Shown here in pieces: positions 1 to 7,307 of a stretch of DNA of 15,357 nucleotides. Below the pieces are notes generated by a model. That model saw only the letters and a list, made by a program, of their open reading frames with translations. It searched no databases and was not told the origin of the DNA. Each line of letters begins with the position of its first letter. Within the stretch, counting starts at the first letter, position 1. Location of the stretch: assembly GCA_028821815.1 (NCBI GenBank), contig JAPKEY010000018.1, forward strand, positions 1 to 15,357, in the 5' to 3' direction. The position numbers were made by a program, and so were the translations under genes. The stretch comes from Candidatus Poseidoniales archaeon (GTDB taxonomy: Archaea > Thermoplasmatota > Poseidoniia > Poseidoniales > Thalassarchaeaceae).

Positions 1-81
1 GGGCCACCACCTGGACCGCGACTTGGAGGGCCACCACCTGGACCGCGACTTGGAGAACCGCCACCCGGACCGCGAGATGGA
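1..81. repeat. 27-bp in-frame tandem repeat encoding a Gly-Pro-Pro-Ser-Arg unit
   Basis: Positions 1-27 and 28-54 are identical; 55-81 is a third copy with six mismatches. On the minus strand each unit encodes nine residues of the type G-G-P-P-S-R-G-P-G, so the array is part of the C-terminal tail of the zinc-ribbon protein. Related degenerate units continue to about 145. The array may extend beyond the left edge. Perfect identity of two copies points to recent slippage or duplication. Confidence 0.85.
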
Positions 82-1109
82 CCTCTTGGAGGGCCACCTG
101 GCCCCCCACTGGGACCGCGACTTGGTGGACCACCCGGGCCACGAGAAGGTGGAGATGGTGTGTCATCCCAATCACCATCATCATCATCATCATCATCATC
201 AACAAATTGTGCACCACAGCCTGGACAACTAGAATCAGAATCTCGAACTGGATAATGGCCACAATCATCGCAAGCGAAGACGTCATCATCGTCGATGCTG
301 CCTTCATCGGCACCAGTGGCCTCGCCCCAAACAAGTTCGATATTTCCATCCAACGAGCGGAATAGAGCGATTTCGATGCCGATGTCAAAGCCTTTGAGGG
401 CTAACTCGGTTCCAATGGCATGCTCAAATGCATTTGAGAGATCAGGAGGGGTGTCGAGTACACGCCCATCATCGACGTAGGTCACGTTCACTAGAACGGT
501 GTCATCATCGGTCATCGCCACTTGAGGAGATTCAACTGCGACGCCACGCTTTCGGGCGACGCGACGAGCAGCGACCTCTGCCATTCTACGAAGTAGAGAA
601 GGGGATGGTTGGTTGGATTTGACTCGTTTCTTTTCCAAACCGATATCTTGTCCGTCATCAAGGAAGCGTGCATTGCCTGTTGCTGAGGCCAAATGCTCAG
701 GCACTTCGCCACCAACGAGTCCAGCCAATACCCCGCTTGCGGTTTTCTGATTCATTGCCAACCATTCATTACGGGCGCCTGCTTTCTCCGCTCTTTCAGA
801 TTCGACGATATTATCGACTACTTGGTCGGTGATTGATGAGGACTCCGATTGTTCCGTGTTTTGGGCTGGAACGTCAGCCATTTTATCTGCAATTTGATTG
901 AGGAAATCCGAGGGGTCGGCGATTACACCAGTTCCACCAGCCGCATCTTCGGCTTGCATATCGTGAGTTGCATGAACTGCTTGAGAACTTACAACTCCGA
1001 AGTTCCTGCCACCCATTGCACCCGACTTTGAAGGGTCCTGACGAGCACCACATTCTGGGCAGAAAAGTGAGTCATCTGGTATCTCATCGGAACAAACTTG
1101 ACAGTCCAC
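1..1109 (-). CDS. Zinc-ribbon / poly-Asp / Gly-Pro-repeat protein, 3' end outside window
   Basis: The minus frame is open from an in-frame stop at 1146-1148 to the left edge, giving at least 369 codons from a GTG at 1109. I chose this GTG because it is the only start that keeps the N-terminal zinc ribbon (C3-x2-C6-x10-C17-x2-C20) and because a G-rich stretch (GGGGTGG) lies just upstream; the first ATG, at 1016, would delete the ribbon. A low-complexity Ala/Ser/Glu-rich stretch follows, then a basic segment (about 155-190), a possibly beta-rich domain (about 200-265), a second zinc ribbon (C280-x2-C283-x11-C295-x2-C298), eight consecutive Asp (304-311), and a tail of Gly-Pro-Pro-Ser-Arg-type repeats from about 318 to the edge. 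No signal peptide or membrane segment is seen. I do not recognise the family. Double ribbons with disordered linkers suggest a protein- or nucleic-acid-binding adaptor, but that is inference. Missing: everything C-terminal of the repeat. Confidence 0.8.
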   Translation of the reverse strand, partial: MDCQVCSDEIPDDSLFCPECGARQDPSKSGAMGGRNFGVVSSQAVHATHDMQAEDAAGGTGVIADPSDFLNQIADKMADVPAQNTEQSESSSITDQVVDNIVESERAEKAGARNEWLAMNQKTASGVLAGLVGGEVPEHLASATGNARFLDDGQDIGLEKKRVKSNQPSPSLLRRMAEVAARRVARKRGVAVESPQVAMTDDDTVLVNVTYVDDGRVLDTPPDLSNAFEHAIGTELALKGFDIGIEIALFRSLDGNIELVWGEATGADEGSIDDDDVFACDDCGHYPVRDSDSSCPGCGAQFVDDDDDDDDGDWDDTPSPPSRGPGGPPSRGPSGGPGGPPRGPSRGPGGGSPSRGPGGGPPSRGPGGG

Positions 1110-1111
1110 GG

Positions 1112-1131
1112 TTCCACCCCTACGGGTGGAA
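1112..1131 (-). promoter_or_regulatory. Perfect hairpin covering the likely ribosome binding site of the zinc-ribbon gene
   Basis: TTCCACCC and GGGTGGAA form an 8-bp perfect inverted repeat around a 4-base loop. On the minus strand the 3' arm contains the G-rich putative Shine-Dalgarno (GGGGTGG) and ends two bases before the GTG start at 1109. A folded transcript would hide the ribosome binding site. The hairpin is seen directly; any regulatory effect is inferred. Confidence 0.45.
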
Positions 1132-1160
1132 GGGCAGAACTCCCGTTAGAAAAGGTTGCC

Positions 1161-1171
1161 TAAACCTAAAT
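1161..1171. promoter_or_regulatory. AT-rich core in divergent intergenic region (possible TATA element)
   Basis: The 113-base gap between the divergent zinc-ribbon gene and squalene-synthase-like gene holds one AT-rich patch, TAAACCTAAAT. It lies about 52-62 bases before both starts, which would give leaders of about 25-30 bases in either direction. It is not a strong TATA match and could serve either strand. Nothing else recognisable is seen between it and the GGAGGGG ribosome binding site at 1211-1217. Confidence 0.25.
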
Positions 1172-1222
1172 GCCCACAGGGTCAAGAACACAGGGCCCAC
1201 AGAGTCAGCTGGAGGGGTACAT

Positions 1223-2239
1223 GTGGCTGGATTAATCAACCCTGAAATTGATGCCTTGTTGGAAAAAACTTCACGCTCTTTTTTCATCACTTTGCAGGCA
1301 TTACCGGCAAAGGTTCGGGCTCAAGTTGGCTTGCTATATCTTTTGGCACGTATTGCGGATACTGTAGCAGATTCAAAACAAGGCGACACTCGGATATTGC
1401 TCAAGACCCTGCAAGAGTACAATGACAGAGTGCAAGGTCGCTCCGAAGCACTTCCAGATTTTTTTGAATTAGTTCGCATCCAAGATAACGTATCTGAAGC
1501 AGAATTACTGCAAAATGTCACTTCAGTTGTCGCTTGCCTAGGTAGATTCTCTGCAAATGATCAAGCGATGATTCGTGAGTGTCTAGAAATCATTGTCAGT
1601 GGTCAATCACTTGATATTGAGCGCTTTGGAATGGCCAATGATGGTGGAGAAATCGGCTCACTTGGAAATGAAAATGAATTGGATGATTACGCCTACAGAG
1701 TTGCAGGGAGTGTTGGTGAATTCTGGACACGGGTTTCTTTAGCACACCTGTTCAAGACCCATGCAAAGAATGAACAAAAATTATTTGAAAATGGAGTACG
1801 GTTTGGCAAGGCGCTTCAATTGATTAATATCCTCCGTGATATCCCTGAAGATTTACGATTTGGTCGTTGCTATATTCCGATTGATACAATTGTAAAATTC
1901 AACTTGAAACCCGAAGATTTGTTGGACCCTGATAACATGGATTCATTCCGCCCATTATATGACCATTACATCGACTTGGCTGCATCCCATCTCGATGCTG
2001 CTGTCGAATACATCGGGATGCTGCCATACAGTCAATTTAGACTCCGTGGTGCTTGCATGTTACCTGTACTGATTGGCCAGCGGACATTGACTTTACTACG
2101 CACTCAAAATGCCCTCGACCCTGACAACCGAATCAAGGTTTTACGCCCTGAAATTAAGATGTTGAAAAATAAAACAATCCGATCATTAATCATCCCAGGG
2201 GCTGCTCAAAGATTACTGAAATCAAATCGGGTTCTCTGA
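1223..2239 (+). CDS. Squalene synthase-like protein (squalene/phytoene synthase family)
   Basis: All-alpha trans-isoprenyl diphosphate synthase that should condense two farnesyl diphosphates head-to-head, via presqualene diphosphate, to squalene. The frame is open further upstream, but I start at GTG 1223: GGAGGGG at 1211-1217 is five bases before it and family similarity begins at once (SRSFFITLQALP). Length 338 aa, normal for the family. First Asp motif DTVAD (D46-D50); second NILRDIPED (D206-D210) followed by GRCYIP. The segment around VGEFWTR and LQLINILRD resembles bacterial squalene synthases more than CrtB. Both Asp-rich metal-diphosphate sites are intact, so it is probably active. The next gene is a second member of the same superfamily. 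Phytoene synthase or an HpnC-like half-reaction enzyme are alternatives; substrate cannot be fixed from sequence. Confidence 0.85.
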   Translation: MAGLINPEIDALLEKTSRSFFITLQALPAKVRAQVGLLYLLARIADTVADSKQGDTRILLKTLQEYNDRVQGRSEALPDFFELVRIQDNVSEAELLQNVTSVVACLGRFSANDQAMIRECLEIIVSGQSLDIERFGMANDGGEIGSLGNENELDDYAYRVAGSVGEFWTRVSLAHLFKTHAKNEQKLFENGVRFGKALQLINILRDIPEDLRFGRCYIPIDTIVKFNLKPEDLLDPDNMDSFRPLYDHYIDLAASHLDAAVEYIGMLPYSQFRLRGACMLPVLIGQRTLTLLRTQNALDPDNRIKVLRPEIKMLKNKTIRSLIIPGAAQRLLKSNRVL

Positions 2240-2272
2240 GGATTTGGCTTGGCAGAGGTTTTGGAAGCAGAA

Positions 2273-2289
2273 GGTCCCCAAAGGGGACC
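2273..2289 (+). terminator. Perfect 7-bp hairpin between the two synthase genes
   Basis: GGTCCCC and GGGGACC form a perfect inverted repeat around an AAA loop, 34 bases after the stop of the squalene-synthase-like gene and 50 bases before the likely start of the next gene. No T-tract follows, so it is not a classical intrinsic terminator; it may be a processing or 3'-end stabilising structure. A G7 run follows at 2301-2307. Confidence 0.35.
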
Positions 2290-2311
2290 AAGTGGACTTT
2301 GGGGGGGTGGG

Positions 2312-2320
2312 TTCAATAAG
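2312..2320 (+). promoter_or_regulatory. TATA-like element for the phytoene synthase gene
   Basis: TTCAATAAG sits 20-28 bases before the ATG at 2340, the spacing expected between an archaeal TATA box and the start site of a leaderless or nearly leaderless transcript. No Shine-Dalgarno precedes that ATG, consistent with leaderless translation. The match to a consensus TATA box is only moderate. Confidence 0.35.
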
Positions 2321-2339
2321 GTACGAGCCTACCCTACGA

Positions 2340-3617
2340 ATGACGCGTATGTCAGATACTGTGAATCGTCACTCTTCAGAATTCCTAGATGAGTTCATTC
2401 TCATCGAGGATGAACCTGTGCGAAAGGGTGAGGAGGGTACCACAGTCAATCCACGCTTGGAGCAACTCCGTACTGCAGTTGTGCTGACTCGTGAAGCGGT
2501 TCGAGCCGCCAGCATTACCGCCCTTGAATTGGCGACTGAATCAGCACACTTCATGGGTGTTGTGGGCCGAGGTGGGGAGCTTGTAAATCCCTTCGAACAC
2601 ATCCAAGCTCCTGTCTGGGAAGAAGAAAATGTACCCCAAGAAATGCTAGACGCCGCCTATGCTTACTGTGAAGAATTGACGCGCCGTGAAGCGGGTAACT
2701 TTTACCACTCGTTCAAGTATCTCCCAGAGGAACAACGCAGGGCAATTTGCGCCTATTACGCATTCTGCCGACGCGCTGATGATATCGCTGATGGCGATTA
2801 TGTCGATACATTTCCAGGAGCACTTGGTGCCAAAGATCCAGAAGCAATCCTCTACCGTCGAAAGTTGGAAGAACTAGCCGCAACCAAACCAGTTATTGAG
2901 CGAACAGAATTTGAAGATAAGTTGGCACAACTATTCTTTTTCCGCAAAAAACTCTCAACCGCCTACAACTGCATGTCTAGCACTGATCCAATTTTTATGG
3001 CCCTCAAACACACGGTCACAAACTTTGGAGTCCCCCGGCAATACATGGATGACCTGATTAGTGGTATGGAAGATGACCTCTATACGAATCGGTACGAAAC
3101 GTTTGAGGAATTATACTCCTACTGCTACAGGGTTGCATCTACGGTTGGGTTGGTTTGCATTGACATCTATGGTGTTGAAGCCACGGCTGCAGAGAGAGAG
3201 TTTGCTGAAGCATGGGGCATCTCAATGCAGTTGACCAATATCCTCAGAGATGTTCAGGAAGATGCTGATCGTGACCGTATCTATCTCCCAATCGAAGATT
3301 TAGAACGCTTTGGAATTACCGAAGCGGATGTAATGTCTGGAAGGAAATTGCTCAAACATCCGGGCTGGAAACCGTTTGTCAAGGAATATTGTGCACGGGT
3401 CAGAGCCTACCAGGATAAAGGATTCAAACTACTGCCAATGATTTCAAAACAAAGCCGCTACAGCCCTGCCGCCATGATGGCATTCTACAGCAGCATCCTG
3501 CGTCGAATCGAAAGAACCGGCGGCGACGTGTTTACAGAGCGTGTGAAATTGAGTAAGGCCGAGAAGTTGACCCTTGCTGCCGGGGTATACCTGCGGCATC
3601 GCTTCTTCTCTTTCTGA
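2340..3617 (+). CDS. crtB: Phytoene synthase-like protein with N-terminal extension
   Basis: Head-to-head prenyl transferase of the squalene/phytoene synthase family; the CrtB reaction joins two geranylgeranyl diphosphates to phytoene for carotenoids or retinal. The catalytic domain starts near residue 103 (AYCEELT...FYHSFKYLP) and has both Asp-rich sites: DDIAD at 147-151 and NILRDVQED with D304, E307, D308, followed by DRIYLP. The frame is open back to TTG 2244, but a hairpin and TATA-like element lie in between, so I start at ATG 2340 (425 aa; ATG 2349 is also possible). Typical CrtB/HpnD proteins are about 280-310 aa. The extra roughly 100 N-terminal residues are acidic then helical, with no recognised domain, signal peptide or membrane segment. 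No desaturase or cyclase gene is in view. CrtB is preferred over HpnD, but substrate preference cannot be proved here. Confidence 0.85.
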   Translation: MTRMSDTVNRHSSEFLDEFILIEDEPVRKGEEGTTVNPRLEQLRTAVVLTREAVRAASITALELATESAHFMGVVGRGGELVNPFEHIQAPVWEEENVPQEMLDAAYAYCEELTRREAGNFYHSFKYLPEEQRRAICAYYAFCRRADDIADGDYVDTFPGALGAKDPEAILYRRKLEELAATKPVIERTEFEDKLAQLFFFRKKLSTAYNCMSSTDPIFMALKHTVTNFGVPRQYMDDLISGMEDDLYTNRYETFEELYSYCYRVASTVGLVCIDIYGVEATAAEREFAEAWGISMQLTNILRDVQEDADRDRIYLPIEDLERFGITEADVMSGRKLLKHPGWKPFVKEYCARVRAYQDKGFKLLPMISKQSRYSPAAMMAFYSSILRRIERTGGDVFTERVKLSKAEKLTLAAGVYLRHRFFSF

Positions 3618-3632
3618 ACTGATGAAAACGCG

Positions 3633-3651
3633 GGCTCACCTCTGGTGAGCC
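3633..3651 (+). terminator. Perfect 8-bp hairpin after the phytoene synthase gene
   Basis: GGCTCACC and GGTGAGCC pair perfectly around a TCT loop, 16 bases after the phytoene synthase stop. There is no T-tract behind it. It is a candidate 3'-end structure separating the isoprenoid genes from the ABCE1 operon. A weak AT-rich patch (GATTAAGA, 3660-3667) that could serve as the ABCE1 promoter follows. Confidence 0.4.
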
Positions 3652-3703
3652 ACGCAACCGATTAAGAACGACAGCAGGCGCGCGAGAACAAGGAGAGGTT
3701 AGA

Positions 3704-5473
3704 ATGCGGATAGCAGTGCTCTTGGAAGATCGTTGTAAACCGAACTCGCCGGCTTTCATGTATCTCCAAAAGTATTCAGGGCAATGTGGAGCGGAGTGCA
3801 TTCAAGTTGAAGGAAACAAATGTAAAATTTTAGAATCTGCCTGCCCTCCATGCTTGATTCGAGCCAAGCATTGTCCAGGGGATGCCGTCAAAATCATCAA
3901 TCTCCCACAGGAACTGGATCATGATTTGACTCATTGTTATGGTGAAAATAGTTTCAGACTCTTCCGTCTACCCGCTCCACGTGAGCGTGAAGTGGTGGGG
4001 ATTCTCGGCGCTAATGGTATTGGCAAGTCCACGGCGATAAATCTCCTCTCCGGGACCTTGCGTCCAAATCTAGGTGACTGGTTGAGTGGGGAACGACCTT
4101 GGGATGAAGTATTGGAAACATTCCCACGTGGAGAACTACGTGATTTCATGACTCTCGTTGCAGATAATGGTGTGAGAATTGCGGTTAAGCCGCAGTATGT
4201 TGACAAAATCCCCAAGGCATTTGATGGCCTTGTCAGTGCCCTTCTTGAGAGAATTGACCAGCGCGGTGTCATCGAACAGGTCAGTAAAGACCTCGCAATT
4301 GACCACCTTTTTGACCGGAATTTGCCTGATCTTTCAGGAGGTGAATTGCAACGTGTAGCAATAGCAGCTACATTACTGAAAGATGCAGATGTTTACTTCT
4401 TTGATGAACCATCTTCCTACCTAGATATCTATGAGAGAATGCGAATGGTCAAAATCATCCAAGAACTCTCTGAAACAGGTAAGAGAGTGATTGTAATTGA
4501 ACACGACCTCGCCATTTTAGATGTGCTCTGTGATCTAGTGCATATCGTATATGGGGAACGGGCAGCCTATGGGATATTTACTCCTCCGAGAAATACCAGA
4601 ACCGCGATTAATGCTTACCTAGATGGATTCCTTGAGATGGAAAATATTCGTATTCGAGACACACCGATACGGTTCGTCAGAGGTGGCGTCAGAGGGGAAG
4701 AAATTGGACAACCGATTCTGGAATGGGGCGATTTAGAGAAAACGCTGGGGGACTTTCATCTGAAGACCGAGAGTGGTAAGGTCCACAGTTCAGAAGTGGT
4801 TGGAGTAGTTGGACCGAATGCAACAGGAAAGACAACCATGGTCAAGATGATCGCGGGAGAAATAGAGATTGATGCAGGTTGGTGTACAATGGGAGCCAAG
4901 GTCTCCTACAAGCCACAGCATGTCAAACCGGAATTTGCGGGTACTGTTCAACTCTGGCTAGACAGTGAACTTGGCATGAAATGGAGGCAAGGTGAATTCC
5001 ATACCACTGTCATACGCCCTTTGCAAGTAGACAAGTTGCTAGAGCAAGATGCGAGGCGCCTTTCAGGTGGAGAATTACAGGCGGTGAGTATTGCCATTTG
5101 TTTGGGCAAAGATGCGGACCTGTATTTACTGGATGAGCCTAGTGCCCATTTGGATGCTGATGCCAGAATGGAAGCCGCAAAAGCCATTCATAAGACCATG
5201 GAGATTAATGAGAAATCAGCGATGGTGATTGATCACGACATCTATTTCATCGATATAGTCAGTGATTCCTTACTAGTGTTTGAAGGTGAAGGAGGTACTG
5301 AAGGTCGTGCAGTTGGACCGTTGCCACTTCGCAAAGGTATGAATCGATTCCTTGAGCAGGTACAAATTACATTCAGACGTGACCATGACAGTCACCGACC
5401 GAGAATAAACAAGATTGACAGTCGGAAAGATCGTGACCAAAAAGCAAGTGGTGAATATTTCTATGCGAGTTGA
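3704..5473 (+). CDS. ABCE1 / RLI ribosome-recycling ATPase with degenerate Fe-S domain
   Basis: Twin-ATPase that splits ribosomes after termination with aRF1/aPelota. It is 589 aa, normal length, with GGAGAGGT at 3692-3699 before the ATG. NBD1: Walker A GANGIGKST (102-110), helix-loop-helix insert after it, signature LSGGELQR (210-217), Walker B with D234-E235, H-loop IEHD. NBD2: Walker A GPNATGKTT (370-378), signature LSGGELQA (453-460, the usual Arg is Ala), Walker B D477-E478. The C-terminal FRRD...RPRINK segment is canonical. Odd: the N-terminal domain, which normally carries eight cysteines for two [4Fe-4S] clusters, keeps only four of them (C11, C47, C50, C57); by my alignment the others are P16, Y20, S25 and R53. 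Three non-canonical cysteines (C28, C32, C40) are present. The flanking residues still align, so a frameshift is unlikely. The nuclease pair starts five bases downstream. Confidence 0.97.
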   Translation: MRIAVLLEDRCKPNSPAFMYLQKYSGQCGAECIQVEGNKCKILESACPPCLIRAKHCPGDAVKIINLPQELDHDLTHCYGENSFRLFRLPAPREREVVGILGANGIGKSTAINLLSGTLRPNLGDWLSGERPWDEVLETFPRGELRDFMTLVADNGVRIAVKPQYVDKIPKAFDGLVSALLERIDQRGVIEQVSKDLAIDHLFDRNLPDLSGGELQRVAIAATLLKDADVYFFDEPSSYLDIYERMRMVKIIQELSETGKRVIVIEHDLAILDVLCDLVHIVYGERAAYGIFTPPRNTRTAINAYLDGFLEMENIRIRDTPIRFVRGGVRGEEIGQPILEWGDLEKTLGDFHLKTESGKVHSSEVVGVVGPNATGKTTMVKMIAGEIEIDAGWCTMGAKVSYKPQHVKPEFAGTVQLWLDSELGMKWRQGEFHTTVIRPLQVDKLLEQDARRLSGGELQAVSIAICLGKDADLYLLDEPSAHLDADARMEAAKAIHKTMEINEKSAMVIDHDIYFIDIVSDSLLVFEGEGGTEGRAVGPLPLRKGMNRFLEQVQITFRRDHDSHRPRINKIDSRKDRDQKASGEYFYAS

Positions 5474-5478
5474 ATAAA

Positions 5479-7257
5479 ATGCCTGTAATCCCACAACCTA
5501 CTGGCGTACACGCCCGCAGTCGGCGACGACTGAGTGCATCTTCATTGGTCACTTGGGAACGATGCAAGCGGGATTGGTTCTTGACCCGTCGTCTTGGAAT
5601 TCGTGTGGCCACCCATCCAGAAATGTTGCTGGGACACATTGTAGAGGATGCGGTGACGGCCATTTGGATGGAACGTCCGCATCCTTCTGATGGAATGGAC
5701 GAAGGTGCCACCACATGGGCCCCAGGCCACAAAGGAAAGCGGATGGAAATCAACTCTCTCGATTCGTTGAAAGATTGGCTGCGCACGATGATGCGGCCAA
5801 TTGTCGACCGAATGATCGAACAATTGAATATCGCATGGGCAGACTGTCTATGGAAGGCTGAGGGGCGGTCAATCAGTGACATCAAACGCGAGAAATTGAA
5901 TGCTATGGTTAAGAATGCAATCAAATTACAAATCAATGAAACCACAGCATGCCTAGAGGCGAATGGCGGGCCACATCTGGAGGCTTTTCGGAGTAGTGGG
6001 GACCCCTTCGGCACTCCAGCGCCTTGCTGGGAAGAAGGGCAGGGTACCGGATGGCGAATATCTGGTGAACCTTGTTCGTGGTGGGAAGCTTGGGAAATTG
6101 CGAGACCTTGGGTCAAAGACCCACGAATCGTTTCTGCTCAACGACTGTTCCATCCCAACGGGTGGGCTGCTGGAGAACTTGATGTTGCGCACAGGTGGCG
6201 AGGGTCGATTCACATTGTTGACATTAAAGCAAATCGTGGTTCAGGACGTGACCATTCTGGTGTAGCCCATCAACTTCGGTTTTATCAATGGCTGTGGAAT
6301 GAAACCCGCGAACATCCACGAAAACCAAGCAACCGTGTCGAAGAAGGATATGTCACAGAAGCAAATTCATGGCACCTTGCTGATGGATTTATTCACAAAG
6401 CAGAGTTGATTGAAGATTTAGCCGCGGAAACCACCCGGTTACAAATAATTGAGAAAAAAATGGCATCAACCTCATTAGATGATTTACACCTCGGATATGA
6501 CAAACCTTCACCAGAGGGGAGGTTGGGTTGTGAAATCTGTCATGGATTACAAACCTGTGATTACCCCCGAGGTGGGCAGGAACAACCTCTCCATTCCCTT
6601 ATCCCTGATATCGAAATAGAACCGGCAGGTTCACCCTACAACGCCATCTCAGATTTGCCGAGTCGAGTGACCGTCAAAGGTGCACTACATGGACACTGGG
6701 GGCCGATGCCGAATCACTATGGAGACCACGTAATCGGGGCTGCCATCACAGCAGGAGGGAAAACAGCAGTCATCGAAGAGATGGGGGTGAACCAATTCCC
6801 ACAATTAAAGCAGCACAATGGTAATGTTGTCGTTGTCAACGCCGCACCAGGTCAATGGCGCGGTATGATTCGCCTTTACCTCGATACGGATAGTCAAATT
6901 ATTTCAGAAGATGAAGCAGACGATTTGGACATTGATCGAATTGGATTGATTCCAACACGTGCAAATGTATCTGGCGTGGTCATCAGTCGAGGGAGCAATA
7001 GTGGAACCAATGCCAAGGGCAAGAAATGGTCGATGGCCACTGCTCACATTTGGGACGGAACTGCATTAACGGAGGTTGTTGCATTTGGGAGAGGGCGAAG
7101 TGAATCCTTCGACAATCTCCGAGTTGGCGACCACATCAAGTTGATGGCCGCGGAAATTGGTTGGCGTGAAGGCACACCTCAACTGCGCATCGACCCACGG
7201 AATACACGAATGGTAATCGAAAGTATACCTCCTGAGACTGCAACTGATTTGCATTGA
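5479..7257 (+). CDS. Cas4/Dna2-type Fe-S PD-(D/E)XK nuclease fused to OB-fold region (paralogue A)
   Basis: Predicted DNA nuclease of the RecB/Cas4/Dna2 superfamily, 592 aa. I start at ATG 5479, five bases after the ABCE1 stop (a TTG at 5470 would overlap it); its MPV start matches paralogue B. Domains: N-terminal SASSLVTWERC with cluster ligand C29; GHIVED (52-57) matching the RecB-family G-x-x-x-E element; catalytic core E233-L-D235 and V-D248-I-K250, the D...DxK signature; cluster ligands C351-x2-C354-x5-C360, the Cas4/Dna2 spacing. A long insert (about 60-230) includes ENGGP-like and EAWEIARPW segments shared with B. Residues about 390-592 look like one or two OB folds; the last has an RPA-like pattern (VSGVVIS...W...VGDHIKL...PQLRI). 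No helicase motifs and no cas1/cas2 nearby. Specific function is not known to me; processing of single-stranded or branched DNA is an inference. Confidence 0.85.
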   Translation: MPVIPQPTGVHARSRRRLSASSLVTWERCKRDWFLTRRLGIRVATHPEMLLGHIVEDAVTAIWMERPHPSDGMDEGATTWAPGHKGKRMEINSLDSLKDWLRTMMRPIVDRMIEQLNIAWADCLWKAEGRSISDIKREKLNAMVKNAIKLQINETTACLEANGGPHLEAFRSSGDPFGTPAPCWEEGQGTGWRISGEPCSWWEAWEIARPWVKDPRIVSAQRLFHPNGWAAGELDVAHRWRGSIHIVDIKANRGSGRDHSGVAHQLRFYQWLWNETREHPRKPSNRVEEGYVTEANSWHLADGFIHKAELIEDLAAETTRLQIIEKKMASTSLDDLHLGYDKPSPEGRLGCEICHGLQTCDYPRGGQEQPLHSLIPDIEIEPAGSPYNAISDLPSRVTVKGALHGHWGPMPNHYGDHVIGAAITAGGKTAVIEEMGVNQFPQLKQHNGNVVVVNAAPGQWRGMIRLYLDTDSQIISEDEADDLDIDRIGLIPTRANVSGVVISRGSNSGTNAKGKKWSMATAHIWDGTALTEVVAFGRGRSESFDNLRVGDHIKLMAAEIGWREGTPQLRIDPRNTRMVIESIPPETATDLH

Positions 7258-7307
7258 TTCAAACCTCGCCGCATGGTTCAAAGACGTCGAACGATAGGGA
7301 AGGTTCC

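Noticed and set aside
23..232. Plus-strand open frame with a poly-His run
   Set aside because: It is the antisense of the poly-Asp and Gly-Pro repeat region of the minus-strand zinc-ribbon gene.
968..1222. Longer start (ATG 968) for the squalene-synthase-like gene
   Set aside because: It would overlap the zinc-ribbon gene antisense, the extra residues have no family similarity, and GGAGGGG sits right before GTG 1223.
2273..2307. Bacterial-type intrinsic terminator
   Set aside because: A good stem is present but it is followed by a G-run, not a T-tract; reported only as a hairpin of uncertain role.
2244..2339. TTG start at 2244 for the phytoene synthase gene
   Set aside because: The stretch contains a perfect hairpin and a TATA-like element, has skewed composition, and translates to a sequence without family similarity.
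3704..3877. Frameshift hiding the canonical ABCE1 cysteines
   Set aside because: Residues on both sides and between the lost cysteines stay aligned with the family in a single frame, so substitutions explain it better.
5373..6116. 247-codon open frame on the minus strand
   Set aside because: It lies antisense across the end of ABCE1 and the start of nuclease A, both strongly supported, and has no recognisable protein features.
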